From Comamonadaceae bacterium (GTDB taxonomy: Bacteria; Pseudomonadota; Gammaproteobacteria; Burkholderiales; Burkholderiaceae): a stretch of DNA of 28,913 bases. Below, piece by piece: positions 16,022 through 24,582 of this stretch. The notes beneath the pieces were generated by a model. It saw only the letters and a program-made list of their open reading frames with translations. It searched no databases and was not told the DNA's origin. The DNA lies in contig CANKOT010000018.1 in NCBI GenBank assembly GCA_947484245.1, forward strand, positions 1 to 28,913, written 5' to 3'. A program made the position numbers and the translations under genes. How positions within the stretch are numbered: position 1 is the stretch's first letter; the number at the start of each line of letters is the position of its first letter.

Positions 16022-16837
16022 ATGAACCCACTTTTGCAATTGCTCAAACTGTATTTATTGCCTTGGGCGCAGCGGCACCTTATTTGGCAGTTTGCCAGAC
16101 GTGAAGTGCTAGGCCGCTACAAAGGCTCTATGTTGGGGCTGAGCTGGGCGGTGATTACGCCCATGGCCATGTTGGCGGTTTACACCTTGGTGTTCAGGCA
16201 TATTTTCAAAGCCCGCTGGCCAGGCGTGGAAGATGGCAACATCAGCTTTGCGCTCAATTTGTTTGCTGGCTTGCTGGTTTTCAATTGGGCCGCAGAGCTC
16301 ATGAGCAAAGCCCCCAAGCTAGTGGTAGAGCAACCCAACTTGGTCACCAAGGTGGTGTTTCCGTTGCAAGTTTTGCCCTGGTCTAGTTTGGCCGCCTCGT
16401 TTTTTCATGCAGGGGTGTCGTGCTTGGTCTGGCTGGCTGGCTGTTGGTTGCTGGGTCAAGGCATGCATCTTTCTTGGCTGGCCATTCCATTGGTGTTTTT
16501 GGCCTTGGTGCCGGTCTTGCTTGGGCTGGGCTGGGCCCTTGCAGCCATGGGGGTTTATTTTCGCGACTTGGGCGAAATGGTGGGCTTGTTCATGGGCATG
16601 TTTTTATTTTTAACGCCTGTGTTTTTTCCGCTCAGCGTGTTGCCCGATTTTTTGCAAGGCTGGGTGCAACTGAACCCCTTGGCCATTCCCATTGAAGCCT
16701 TGCGTGCCATTGGGCTTTTGGGGCATTGGCCGCAATTTGACAGTTTGGGGCTTTTGTTTTTAGGCGGCTTGGTGGTGGCTTGCTTGGGCGCTCTTTTGTT
16801 TGACAGAACCCGCAAAGGATTTGCCGATGTCCTTTGA
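16022..16837 (+). CDS. wzm: ABC-2 type polysaccharide exporter permease (Wzm), 271 aa
   Basis: The N-terminal amphipathic helix runs into FARREVLGRYKGSMLGLSWA, the interface motif conserved in O-antigen and capsule ABC permeases. About six membrane segments follow, at usual family length. It forms the inner-membrane channel that moves a finished undecaprenyl-diphosphate-linked glycan to the periplasm. It overlaps the ATPase gene by 11 bases and follows the Crp/Fnr gene by 17, so the regulator and exporter probably share a transcript. The Shine-Dalgarno is weak, suggesting coupling to translation of the upstream gene. Confidence 0.93.
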   Translation: MNPLLQLLKLYLLPWAQRHLIWQFARREVLGRYKGSMLGLSWAVITPMAMLAVYTLVFRHIFKARWPGVEDGNISFALNLFAGLLVFNWAAELMSKAPKLVVEQPNLVTKVVFPLQVLPWSSLAASFFHAGVSCLVWLAGCWLLGQGMHLSWLAIPLVFLALVPVLLGLGWALAAMGVYFRDLGEMVGLFMGMFLFLTPVFFPLSVLPDFLQGWVQLNPLAIPIEALRAIGLLGHWPQFDSLGLLFLGGLVVACLGALLFDRTRKGFADVL

Positions 16838-18077
16838 TCATTCAGAAAGCCATCTCAGCGCCGCTGCGGTGGTTTTAAACCATGTGGGCAAAACCTACAA
16901 ACGTTTTGCCAAACCCTCTGATCGTTTTTGGCAAGCCGTATGGCCTTCTTCAAAGGCACAGAACGAAAACGAGTTTGTAGCGCTGGCACCCCTTAATTTG
17001 ACAGTTCAAAAAGGTGAGGCCTTAGGCTTGGTGGGCCGAAATGGTGCGGGCAAGTCGACTTTGTTGCAACTCATTTGTGGCACCCTGAACCCCAGCAGTG
17101 GCAGCGTGTTGGTCAGCGGCAAAATTGGTGCTTTGCTTGAGCTGGGAGCTGGTTTCAACCCCGAATTTAGCGGCAGAGAAAATGTTTATTTGGCTGCTGC
17201 CGTCATGGGACTAACCGGCCCCGAAACCGATGCTTTGTATGAAAGCATCGTTGAATTTTCTGGCATTCGCGACTTTATAGATCAGCCCGTTAAAACTTAT
17301 TCAAGCGGCATGTATGTGCGCTTGGCGTTTTCCATTGCCACCAGCGCCAGCCCCGATATTTTGGTCATTGACGAAGCCCTGAGCGTGGGCGATGGGGCCT
17401 TTGCCAAAAAGTCTTTTGAGCGCATCATGCACTTGAAAGAGCAAGGCACCACCGTGTTGTTTTGTTCTCACAGCATGTACCAAGTGGAGTCATTTTGCGA
17501 CCGCGCCATTTGGCTAGACAAAGGCCAAGTGCAACTAGAAGGCCCAGCCAGCATGGTGGTAGCCGCCTATGCAGACAGCCTTCGGGCTGAAGGCGGCGAA
17601 ACCTTCAAAACAACGCAAGTGGTCGATGCAAAAGTATCGGCTGTGGCGGCCGCTTCAGGCACAAAGCTCACACGCATTTTGAACATTGAAGTCAGTGTGG
17701 ACGGAAAAGTGGGTAGAGAGTTGGTGGCCTACAGCTTAAAAAGCCATGTGCACATTACGGTGCAGTTTGAGTCCGACCCTGCCTTGCCTTGCCCCACCAT
17801 TGCCACAGGGTTTGCGTTGCCCGATGGGCAAATTTTTACCAGTGCCTATACCTTGTTTGACAGCATTGCCATTGAGCGCGACGCCAATGGCTGTGGCCAG
17901 GCCACGGTCGTGTTTACACAATTGCCCCTCATGAAGGGGCGATTTACGGTGGGTGCTTATTTATTTGATGAGCGCGCCATTCACGTGTATGACGTGGTGC
18001 TGCAAACCGCTGCGGTGGACGTGGTTCAAGACGGCTTGCATCAGGGCTTTGTGCAACTGCCACACCATTGGTCCTAG
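16827..18077 (+). CDS. wzt: ABC polysaccharide exporter ATPase with C-terminal glycan-binding domain (Wzt), 416 aa
   Basis: The start is the ATG at 16827 with AAAGGA seven bases upstream; a longer open frame begins inside wzm. Walker A is GLVGRNGAGKST (67-78), the signature YSSGM (158-162), Walker B ILVIDEA (178-184) and the switch His is at 215. The characteristic SGKIGALLELGAGFNPEFSG block of O-antigen ATPases is present. From about residue 260 to the end is a separate beta-rich domain like Wzt-C, the carbohydrate module that in E. coli O8/O9a recognises the chemically capped chain end before export. That implies the glycan here carries a terminal modification. The stop codon overlaps the convergent acyltransferase stop in a shared CTAG. 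Confidence 0.93.
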   Translation: MSFDHSESHLSAAAVVLNHVGKTYKRFAKPSDRFWQAVWPSSKAQNENEFVALAPLNLTVQKGEALGLVGRNGAGKSTLLQLICGTLNPSSGSVLVSGKIGALLELGAGFNPEFSGRENVYLAAAVMGLTGPETDALYESIVEFSGIRDFIDQPVKTYSSGMYVRLAFSIATSASPDILVIDEALSVGDGAFAKKSFERIMHLKEQGTTVLFCSHSMYQVESFCDRAIWLDKGQVQLEGPASMVVAAYADSLRAEGGETFKTTQVVDAKVSAVAAASGTKLTRILNIEVSVDGKVGRELVAYSLKSHVHITVQFESDPALPCPTIATGFALPDGQIFTSAYTLFDSIAIERDANGCGQATVVFTQLPLMKGRFTVGAYLFDERAIHVYDVVLQTAAVDVVQDGLHQGFVQLPHHWS

Positions 18078-18877
18078 TTTGATGAAGGTGTGACAGGCAT
18101 TTGTGGGACTTGCAGCGCCCCCAATAAATCGTAAAACTGCTGCTGCGGGGCACGCTCAATGTGCGGGCCAATTTTGTTCAGCGCTTGTTGCGTCACTTCA
18201 TGCGGCGTGGCATCTGTGGCGCTCAATGCCTCATACAAACTGAGGGTGTGCATTTGCGCATGGGGGTTGTATTCAATAGCGGCTGGCACTACAAGGGCCC
18301 CCGTCATTTGTGCCAATCTAGCTGGGCCCGTTTGTAAGTAAATGGTTTGCCCCATGAACTCAAAGGCTTGCTCTGGCTTGTTGGCGGCTGGCTCTCTCAC
18401 ATCCAGGGCCACCGTTAAAACATGGTTCGGCGACTTCAGCCAGCGCACGGGGCCAATGGGTGTTTGGTCTGTGTAAAAAATAACAGGGGCATTGCAGCTT
18501 TCTGCTGAGCGTTTGTGAACACCCAGCCAAAACTCTTTTTCCTCTGGACTGCAAAACTCCAAGTTGCGCCTTGAAGCAATCGATGTAATGGGCGCACCGC
18601 CACACAAAAGATGCAAGGCGCCATTCATAAGCAACCAACTGCCGTGGTGTACAAAGACTACAATAACAGAGCCTTTTTGAAGCGCCGCTTGATAATGCCC
18701 GGCCCCCTCCACTTTGACGTGCTGCTTGATGTAAGACGCCTTGTAGAGATATGTTTCTTGACACATAAACTCTCGATAGGCTGGAAGGTCATAATCGAGC
18801 CGTAAAGCAGGTGGCGACAAAGAACTTGTGCCAGACAACAAGCCGTTTTGAAGGATAGATAAGATTCTCTGCAACAT
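18074..18877 (-). CDS. LpxL/HtrB-like acyltransferase homologue (LPLAT superfamily), 267 aa
   Basis: The region VIVVFVHHGSWLLMNGALHL (from residue 71) aligns with the catalytic block of lauroyl/myristoyl lipid A acyltransferases. Further matches are IASRRNLE, VIFYTDQTPIGPVRW and the late TGPARLAQMTGALVVPAAIE block. In known LpxL proteins the motif is HxGxWE-like; here it is H77-H-G-S-W-L82, so the catalytic His is kept but the acidic partner is Leu. The protein also lacks an obvious long N-terminal membrane anchor. It could acylate lipid A or another lipid carrier with altered chemistry, or be inactive. It faces the methyltransferase gene across a 58-base gap and converges with wzt. Confidence 0.72.
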   Translation of the reverse strand: MLQRILSILQNGLLSGTSSLSPPALRLDYDLPAYREFMCQETYLYKASYIKQHVKVEGAGHYQAALQKGSVIVVFVHHGSWLLMNGALHLLCGGAPITSIASRRNLEFCSPEEKEFWLGVHKRSAESCNAPVIFYTDQTPIGPVRWLKSPNHVLTVALDVREPAANKPEQAFEFMGQTIYLQTGPARLAQMTGALVVPAAIEYNPHAQMHTLSLYEALSATDATPHEVTQQALNKIGPHIERAPQQQFYDLLGALQVPQMPVTPSSN

Positions 18878-18935
18878 GCTGTCAACCGAAATGCTCGTGT
18901 TTGTTGTAATCTGATGGAAGTTCTAATTTTCGCCC

Positions 18936-20111
18936 ATGATAAAACATCGCTACGCTCACGAGATTGATCCCAACGGAGGCAGCGCGGCTGCTCGTCTGGC
19001 GCGTTTGGTTCAGCCGAGCCAAAAAGTGTTGGAATTGGGCACAGGGCCTGGCACTGTCACCCGCATTTTGCACAGCAAGGGTTGTAAGGTAACCGGCGTA
19101 GAAATGGACCCCGAAACACTGGCCATGTGCCAGCCATTTTGCGAAAAAACCTTGCAGGCCAATTTGGAAGACCCAAACTGGCATGCGAGCTTGCACAATG
19201 AAAAGTTTGACGTGGTACTGTGTGCCGATGTGCTGGAGCACCTACGAGACCCGCGGCCACTTTTAAGCTTGCTCCCCAGCTTTCTAAACGACCAAGGCTT
19301 TGTCTTAATGTCATTGCCCAATGCCAGCCACCTCACGGTGGTGGCCAGTTTGATGGCGGGGCGTTTTCCGTATCAAAGCAAAGGCTTGCTAGACAACACG
19401 CACCTGCGCTTCTTTGGCCGCGAAGACATAGATGCCTTGCTGCGCGAATGTGGCTTGCTTTGGCAAAAATGGGAAACCGTTCAAGTAGACCCTGCACAAG
19501 CAGAGCTTCAAAGCTTTTGGAATCGCTTGGAAACACAAGACCAGGCCTACTTGCGCGAACGCTGCGCAGATGGCTTGGTCTACCAGCATGTGGTGAAGGC
19601 TTACCCCACTTCAGCCTCGGGCCAAATGTTGAAGTTAATGCAAGACTTGGCTGATGCTAAGCTTTTGGCTGAAGCACAAGCTACTCAACTGGCTGAGCAA
19701 GCCTCTGCTCATGACTCAGCTCAGGCAATATGGTTGAATGAGAAAAATGAATTGCTAGAAGCTTCAGTGGCGCTTGAGGCAAACCATCAAGCGGCTATCA
19801 CATGGCTTGAAGAACAACTTCAAAATCATCAAAACTCTTTGGCTTGGACCGAAACACAACTCCAGAACCATCAAAGCTCATTAGCTTGGGCCGAAGGTGA
19901 ATTGAAACGACAGCAGGCTCATTTAGCTTTGCTTGAAGGTCAATTGAAAGAATCACAAAATGCCTTGGTACAGGCTCAGTCCCAAATTAACTTTGATGCT
20001 TTGAGTTTGGCGCAGTTAAAGCAAGCTCTCGCTGCAGCCGAGCAAGAAATTTCAAGCTTGAAAAATTCTCGGTCATGGCGCTATACGCGCTTTCTGCGCC
20101 GAACGAGCTAG
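18936..20111 (+). CDS. SAM methyltransferase with C-terminal repeat-built coiled coil, 391 aa
   Basis: Residues 31-39 (VLELGTGPG) are SAM motif I. VEMDP (55-59) supplies the acidic ribose contact, and FDVVLCADVLEHLRDP (91-106) is the class I catalytic block. Residues about 231-376 are a long heptad coiled coil that includes four near-identical 14-residue units (288-343). The protein ends in a basic SRSWRYTRFLRR motif, as at the tails of many glycan enzymes and likely to meet the membrane. The combination recalls E. coli WbdD, where a methyltransferase/kinase caps the chain and its coiled coil sets chain length, though no kinase domain is present here. A capping methyltransferase serving the Wzm/Wzt exporter is inferred. 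Confidence 0.82.
   Translation: MIKHRYAHEIDPNGGSAAARLARLVQPSQKVLELGTGPGTVTRILHSKGCKVTGVEMDPETLAMCQPFCEKTLQANLEDPNWHASLHNEKFDVVLCADVLEHLRDPRPLLSLLPSFLNDQGFVLMSLPNASHLTVVASLMAGRFPYQSKGLLDNTHLRFFGREDIDALLRECGLLWQKWETVQVDPAQAELQSFWNRLETQDQAYLRERCADGLVYQHVVKAYPTSASGQMLKLMQDLADAKLLAEAQATQLAEQASAHDSAQAIWLNEKNELLEASVALEANHQAAITWLEEQLQNHQNSLAWTETQLQNHQSSLAWAEGELKRQQAHLALLEGQLKESQNALVQAQSQINFDALSLAQLKQALAAAEQEISSLKNSRSWRYTRFLRRTS
19797..19964 (+). repeat. Four tandem 42-base units coding 14-residue coiled-coil repeats
   Basis: Units read ITWLEEQLQNHQNS, LAWTETQLQNHQSS, LAWAEGELKRQQAH and LALLEGQLKESQNA: two heptads each, with Leu at core positions and Trp in the first three. Such in-frame 42-base repeats can expand or contract without breaking the coil. 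Confidence 0.85.
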
Positions 20112-20148
20112 GCCCTCAACCCAAGCACCAAGTTTGGGGCCATTGGCC

Positions 20149-22080
20149 TTAGGCCCTGATTTGCCGCCAGATGCTCAGCAAGCGCTTCAGGGGGTGATAC
20201 AGCCGATTGAGAACTGGCGTTTTAAGCACCGCTGTGCGAACCCACGAAGTAGGCACACCTACCACTTGGTTTTGCCTAGCAAACTGTTTGGCAATTTCTA
20301 TAATCTCTGGCGGGCTTAGTTCCAGCCTTAACTCAGCATGCTTGGCTTGCGCCTTGGCGTAGTAGTCGTCTAGCACCGATTGTCTTTGCAAGGCCTTGTT
20401 CAGATTGTCGGGCACTCGGTACAAGGAGGTCACTTTTCTGACCAGCTTGAATTCATTTTTCAAAGAATAACGAACCCACAGGTTCCAGTCTTCTAAGTTT
20501 TCGAGGTCTGAGTCAAAGCCCCCGTTTTCCAAATACAAGCGACGCTGAAACAACACCGATTGAATGGGGAAATAATTGTGATGCCAAAGCGTAGGGCGAC
20601 TAAATTCTTGGCGATGAATGAGGCTGTGCATCACATCTTCATACACCCAAGGCTGTTCGCTAAGCACATGGGTTCTTACCTCATAACTCAGGCTGTAAAC
20701 GGCACCCAACTGGGGTTGGTTCAGCCATTCGTTGACCAACACTTCTAAGTGATCGGCATAAAACAAATCGTCGTCATCTAGAAAGCAACACAACTGGCCT
20801 GTGGCGGCTTCAAGGGCTTTGTTGCCCGCAATGCATCTTCCCACTTTGGGCAATGGCAAATACACCACTTGGGCCAATTGACCACTGGCTTTGAGCGCAC
20901 TCAGAACCTCTTTAGCGCTTTCTACGCCAAGGCCACCATCTTCCACCACCACCAACTCAATGGGGCCTTTTTGGTGCGCATAGGTTTGCAGCACCACACT
21001 GGCAATGGCCTCTTTCAGTTTTCCGGCTCGACCTGGCATGGTGCGCATGAGCACACTGACCATGGGTGCACCTTGGGTCGATTGTTTGGCTTGATGAATG
21101 GCCGATTCAGCGTCAGTGGGGTATTCGTAAAAAGCGCCCTCACGCGTCATGGCGTAGTCCCACATGCGAAATGGAAAATGCGCCTGGCTCTTTTTTCTTG
21201 TGCGTAAAAATTGAGGCGCCAGCTTTAAAAGTTGAAAGGCTTGGCCCAACAACTTGGTGCGCATGCTGGGAAACAAGGGGCGCAATGCGAACAAGCCCAT
21301 GAACATCATGAAGCCTTGAATGACCTCATGCTTGCGGCCGTACCGGCACCTGATCAGCACATTGGCCAAGGTACTGCCTAAAAATTGTTGCGGTTTTATT
21401 TGCGCAGCTTCTTCGTAAGTAAAGTGCCAAACAGTGGCCTGTGGCACATAACGCAAGACATACCCACGGTCTCGCAGGCGGTATGAAAGCTCTACATCTT
21501 CACCGTACAAAAACAGCAAGGGCTCATAGCCCTTGACCGATTTGAGTGCCTTTGTATTGAACAATACACACGCGCTGGAACACCAATCTGTTGCACCAGT
21601 AACTGGGTGGTAGTCCTTGGGATGTTCGTAGGGTTTTTGGCGGCACTCCCAAGCAGCTACTTCTGGCGCTTTCACCGCATGGCTGGCGTCGGCCAATGTA
21701 GCCCGCAGCATGTCTTGTTGCGCCGTGTGCAGCAGCGTGGTGAGGGTGTCGGGCTCAAACTCAAGGTCTACATTGGTGACCCAAAAGAAGGGCGTAGAGG
21801 CGGTGCTTAAGTTTTGGTTATGGCCCGCGCCAAAGCCAATGTTGGCGCCCTGCCGCAATTGCACGCTGGCAAAGCTTTCTTTGAGTTCGGACTGTTTGGC
21901 TTGAAGCCATGCATAGGTGCTGTCTTTCGATCCGTTGTCGAGCACACACAGCGCAATTTGCCTACAGGGCAGGTTTTGCTTCAATAGGCTCAAGAAAAAG
22001 GCGTTCAGCCATTTTTCTGAGTTGTAGGTGACGATGGACAGTGTGATGACTGTGCCATGATCGGAATTTGTCTCTTGCAT
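20149..22080 (-). CDS. Two-domain GT2 glycosyltransferase, 643 aa
   Basis: The first GT-A domain covers residues about 10-300: LSIVTYNSEKWLN, LDNGSKDST, NIGFGAGHNQN, then WVTNVDLEFEPD and YGEDVELSYRLRDRGY, resembling rhamnosyltransferases. The second covers about 345-600: VSVLMRTMPGRAG, VVVEDGG, and CCFLDDDDLFYADH with an Asp cluster for metal and donor. Two active sites in one chain suggest it adds two sugars in sequence. I use the ATG at 22080 (MQETNSDHGTV) rather than the TTG six codons earlier, which has AAGGA too close to it. It follows the acyltransferase gene by 27 bases and is the last gene of its run. Donors are unknown. Confidence 0.87.
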   Translation of the reverse strand: MQETNSDHGTVITLSIVTYNSEKWLNAFFLSLLKQNLPCRQIALCVLDNGSKDSTYAWLQAKQSELKESFASVQLRQGANIGFGAGHNQNLSTASTPFFWVTNVDLEFEPDTLTTLLHTAQQDMLRATLADASHAVKAPEVAAWECRQKPYEHPKDYHPVTGATDWCSSACVLFNTKALKSVKGYEPLLFLYGEDVELSYRLRDRGYVLRYVPQATVWHFTYEEAAQIKPQQFLGSTLANVLIRCRYGRKHEVIQGFMMFMGLFALRPLFPSMRTKLLGQAFQLLKLAPQFLRTRKKSQAHFPFRMWDYAMTREGAFYEYPTDAESAIHQAKQSTQGAPMVSVLMRTMPGRAGKLKEAIASVVLQTYAHQKGPIELVVVEDGGLGVESAKEVLSALKASGQLAQVVYLPLPKVGRCIAGNKALEAATGQLCCFLDDDDLFYADHLEVLVNEWLNQPQLGAVYSLSYEVRTHVLSEQPWVYEDVMHSLIHRQEFSRPTLWHHNYFPIQSVLFQRRLYLENGGFDSDLENLEDWNLWVRYSLKNEFKLVRKVTSLYRVPDNLNKALQRQSVLDDYYAKAQAKHAELRLELSPPEIIEIAKQFARQNQVVGVPTSWVRTAVLKTPVLNRLYHPLKRLLSIWRQIRA

Positions 22081-22107
22081 GTGCCGCGTTCTTTTCAATT
22101 CCTTGAA

Positions 22108-23139
22108 TTATCCGCGAAAGGGCTTGAGCTTGAGGGACGGCTTTTCAACAAAATGCCAAGAGAAGGCCGCCAAAGTAACAGTGGCAGCAAAAGTGCTAAA
22201 AAGATACTCAATGAATGGCATTTGCGGCCAAAAAGAAACAATGGTTTGCTGAACTGGAAAAGCATAGATGTAAATGCCGTAAGAATAGTCAAACTGCCCA
22301 AAACGAGCCAGCAAGGAATGGTGGCTGAGCCCAAAGGCCAACACCACAAATGGCAAAACCAACCAAGAAGCAGCGACAAACCAAAGGGGCTGCCTGCTTA
22401 AACACAACCAAGCCACCACCAACAGCACCACATTAGACAAGGTGAAGTACTTCTCTGCCTTGAACTTCAAAAGACAAGCTCCCACCATGAAATAAACACC
22501 GCACAAAGGAATTTGCCTGAGGTCTGCTCGGTAAACCACCCAGGGCTCGGTGGCCGACCAAGCCCATAAAGACAGCAAGGCCATGAACCCTGCCGTGGTG
22601 ATGGCCAAAAGCCATGAACTTAGCTTTGAACTGGCGAGATAAGAGCTTACAAAGCCCAACAAGGCCAGCAACGCATACATGAAAAATTCAACCGGCAAAC
22701 TCCAGAGTGAGCCATTCACCGCGTGAGGCAATCTGTTTTGAGCAAACACACCGGGCAAGTGGTAGGTCATGTAAAGGGCTATGTTGGTGAGGTAGCCCCT
22801 GGTGTGTTCGTTGGTCCAATAGGTTTTGGCATCGAGGGTGGTAAGCCAAGGACCCAAAACCAACACGCTGAGCAAGGTACAAACGATGAGGCCTGGAAAA
22901 ATTCTGAGAATTCGCTTGGCCAAAAAGAGCAGCACGTGAGGGTCTCTCTCCCAGCTTTGCGCCACCAAATAACCACTGATGGCAAAAAATGTGTAGACAC
23001 CCACAGGCCCTAGGGGAACCCACTGCAAAAAGAGCGGCTCGGGCAAACCCAAAAACACAAAGGAATGGCCATACAAGACCAAGCAGGCAGCAAACCACCT
23101 AAGCGCTGTAAGGTTGTTCGAGTGGCTAGGCTGAGTCAC
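22108..23139 (-). CDS. Acyltransferase-3 family integral membrane O-acylase, 343 aa
   Basis: The N-terminus NNLTALRWFAACLVLYGHSF contains the conserved Arg and the catalytic-type His of the OafA/NodX acyltransferase-3 family. VYTFFAISGYLVAQSWERDP and the FLAKRILRIFPGL block follow, and about ten membrane segments run to the end at FVEKPSLKL. Such proteins transfer acetyl or other small acyl groups from the cytoplasm onto sugars of surface glycans. The start is GTG at 23139, three bases after the stop of the WbaP-type gene, so they are cotranscribed. Which sugar it modifies is unknown. Confidence 0.87.
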   Translation of the reverse strand: MTQPSHSNNLTALRWFAACLVLYGHSFVFLGLPEPLFLQWVPLGPVGVYTFFAISGYLVAQSWERDPHVLLFLAKRILRIFPGLIVCTLLSVLVLGPWLTTLDAKTYWTNEHTRGYLTNIALYMTYHLPGVFAQNRLPHAVNGSLWSLPVEFFMYALLALLGFVSSYLASSKLSSWLLAITTAGFMALLSLWAWSATEPWVVYRADLRQIPLCGVYFMVGACLLKFKAEKYFTLSNVVLLVVAWLCLSRQPLWFVAASWLVLPFVVLAFGLSHHSLLARFGQFDYSYGIYIYAFPVQQTIVSFWPQMPFIEYLFSTFAATVTLAAFSWHFVEKPSLKLKPFRG

Positions 23140-23142
23140 GTT

Positions 23143-24582
23143 TTAATAGGCACCGTTTCGACCAAAAACGACTTTGATGGTTTTGAACAAAATGGCCAAG
23201 TCATACCAGAGCGACCAGTTTTTCACATACCAAGCATCCAGATAAACCCTTGTGTCGTAATCGACATCGTTGCGGCCACTGACTTGCCACAAGCCTGTCA
23301 TGCCTGGCCGCACCATGAGGTAATAGCTTTTTTCTAGACCGTATTTTTGCAACTCTGCTTCAACAATGGGCCGTGGTCCTACTAGGCTCATTTCGCTTTT
23401 GAGAACATTGAAAAGTTGTGGCAGTTCGTCCAAGCTGGTTCGTCTGAGGAACTCGCCCAGTTTGCTAACTCTTGGGTCGTCTTTGAGTTTGTGCTCTTTG
23501 TCCCATTGCGCTTGGAGCTCGGGGTTGTTTTCTAACAATTGAGGCAATTGCTGTTCGGCATTGGGCACCATGGTTCTAAACTTGTAGCAAGCAAACATCC
23601 GCTTATTTTTGCCGATGCGTTGATGCGTAAAAAGAACGCTATGACCGCCCTCCATTTTTAAAGCCAGAGCAATGACGAGCAACACGGGCGACAAGATCAA
23701 AAGCAACAGAGCAGCCACGACAAAATCGAACAAACGTTTGGTTAATCGGGCTGGCCATCGTCTTAAATTGTTGCGCACCCTGAGCAGGGCTACTTCATGA
23801 GAAAAGAAATGTGCAATGTCTGTGCCATACAAGGGCACACCGCGCATGGCTGGGATGACACTGATGTCTGTGGCGCCCCACTGCGTCAAGGTTCTGAGCC
23901 AGTGTTCACGTTGTTCAGATTGCGCATGTTCTAGCGCAATGATCCACTGAATTCCGGGCTGATCTGCCAAGATTTTCAATTGAGACTGATCTTGCAGCAT
24001 TTGGCCATTGAGTTTGAGTTCGGGTTGACTCGCCTCAACATCGACATATCCCACCACTTCAAAACCCATGCGCGGCTCACTTTCAAGCGCAATGGCCGCC
24101 TCTCTGGCATTCTCACCTTTACCTATGATGATGGTGGGACGGGTCCAAAGGCCCATTTGCTTGAGAAGTTGTCGGGTAAGAGCACGGCCAATCACAATCA
24201 TGAAAACGGCCAGTATCCAGACTAGGACCCACCAAAGTCTAGAAGAGTTCCAGCGAGTTGCAGCCACCAGCGCCATGTCTAACAAGGCCAAGCTGCCAAT
24301 GAGACGCAAAATATCGCCCAACTCATCCCAGAAGGGTTGGCGATCGCTGTAATGTTGAAAACGCATGAGGAAAAACATAAGCCCCAGAAACACCAAGCCT
24401 GCCCAAGACACGTAGCGCTGCGAGTCTTGAGTGGAAAACCAAGCGGCCGTGTTTTGGCTGGGATCTGAAACAACATTGAGAAATGTGGCCACCAAAAATG
24501 CCAGGCCAAATGCAATGGCATCGCCTATCAAAACTGCAAATTTGGAGAGCCTTACTTGGAACAGCGAATGTGTTTTGATCAT
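23143..24582 (-). CDS. Polyprenyl-phosphate sugar-phosphate transferase (WbaP-type), 479 aa
   Basis: I start at the ATG at 24582 (MIKTHSLFQVRLSK), which overlaps the preceding stop as ATGA; an open frame 32 codons longer lies inside the neighbour. Four to five membrane helices come first. A nucleotide-binding-like domain follows (PTIIIGKGENAREAAIALES), then a re-entrant helix and the catalytic Bac_transf domain: KRLFDFVVAALLLLILSPVL, YKFRTMVPNAE, RRTSLDELPQLFNVL, SLVGPRPIVEAEL, VRPGMTGLWQVSGR. The ending VVFGRNGAY is typical of WbaP. It transfers a sugar-1-phosphate, galactose-1-P in WbaP itself, to undecaprenyl phosphate at the inner membrane, starting the glycan. The exact sugar here is not readable. 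Confidence 0.92.
   Translation of the reverse strand: MIKTHSLFQVRLSKFAVLIGDAIAFGLAFLVATFLNVVSDPSQNTAAWFSTQDSQRYVSWAGLVFLGLMFFLMRFQHYSDRQPFWDELGDILRLIGSLALLDMALVAATRWNSSRLWWVLVWILAVFMIVIGRALTRQLLKQMGLWTRPTIIIGKGENAREAAIALESEPRMGFEVVGYVDVEASQPELKLNGQMLQDQSQLKILADQPGIQWIIALEHAQSEQREHWLRTLTQWGATDISVIPAMRGVPLYGTDIAHFFSHEVALLRVRNNLRRWPARLTKRLFDFVVAALLLLILSPVLLVIALALKMEGGHSVLFTHQRIGKNKRMFACYKFRTMVPNAEQQLPQLLENNPELQAQWDKEHKLKDDPRVSKLGEFLRRTSLDELPQLFNVLKSEMSLVGPRPIVEAELQKYGLEKSYYLMVRPGMTGLWQVSGRNDVDYDTRVYLDAWYVKNWSLWYDLAILFKTIKVVFGRNGAY

Noticed and set aside
20112..20160. GGCC-rich inverted segments between convergent genes as a terminator.
   Set aside because: Only five-base stems with bulky loops and no T run in either direction.
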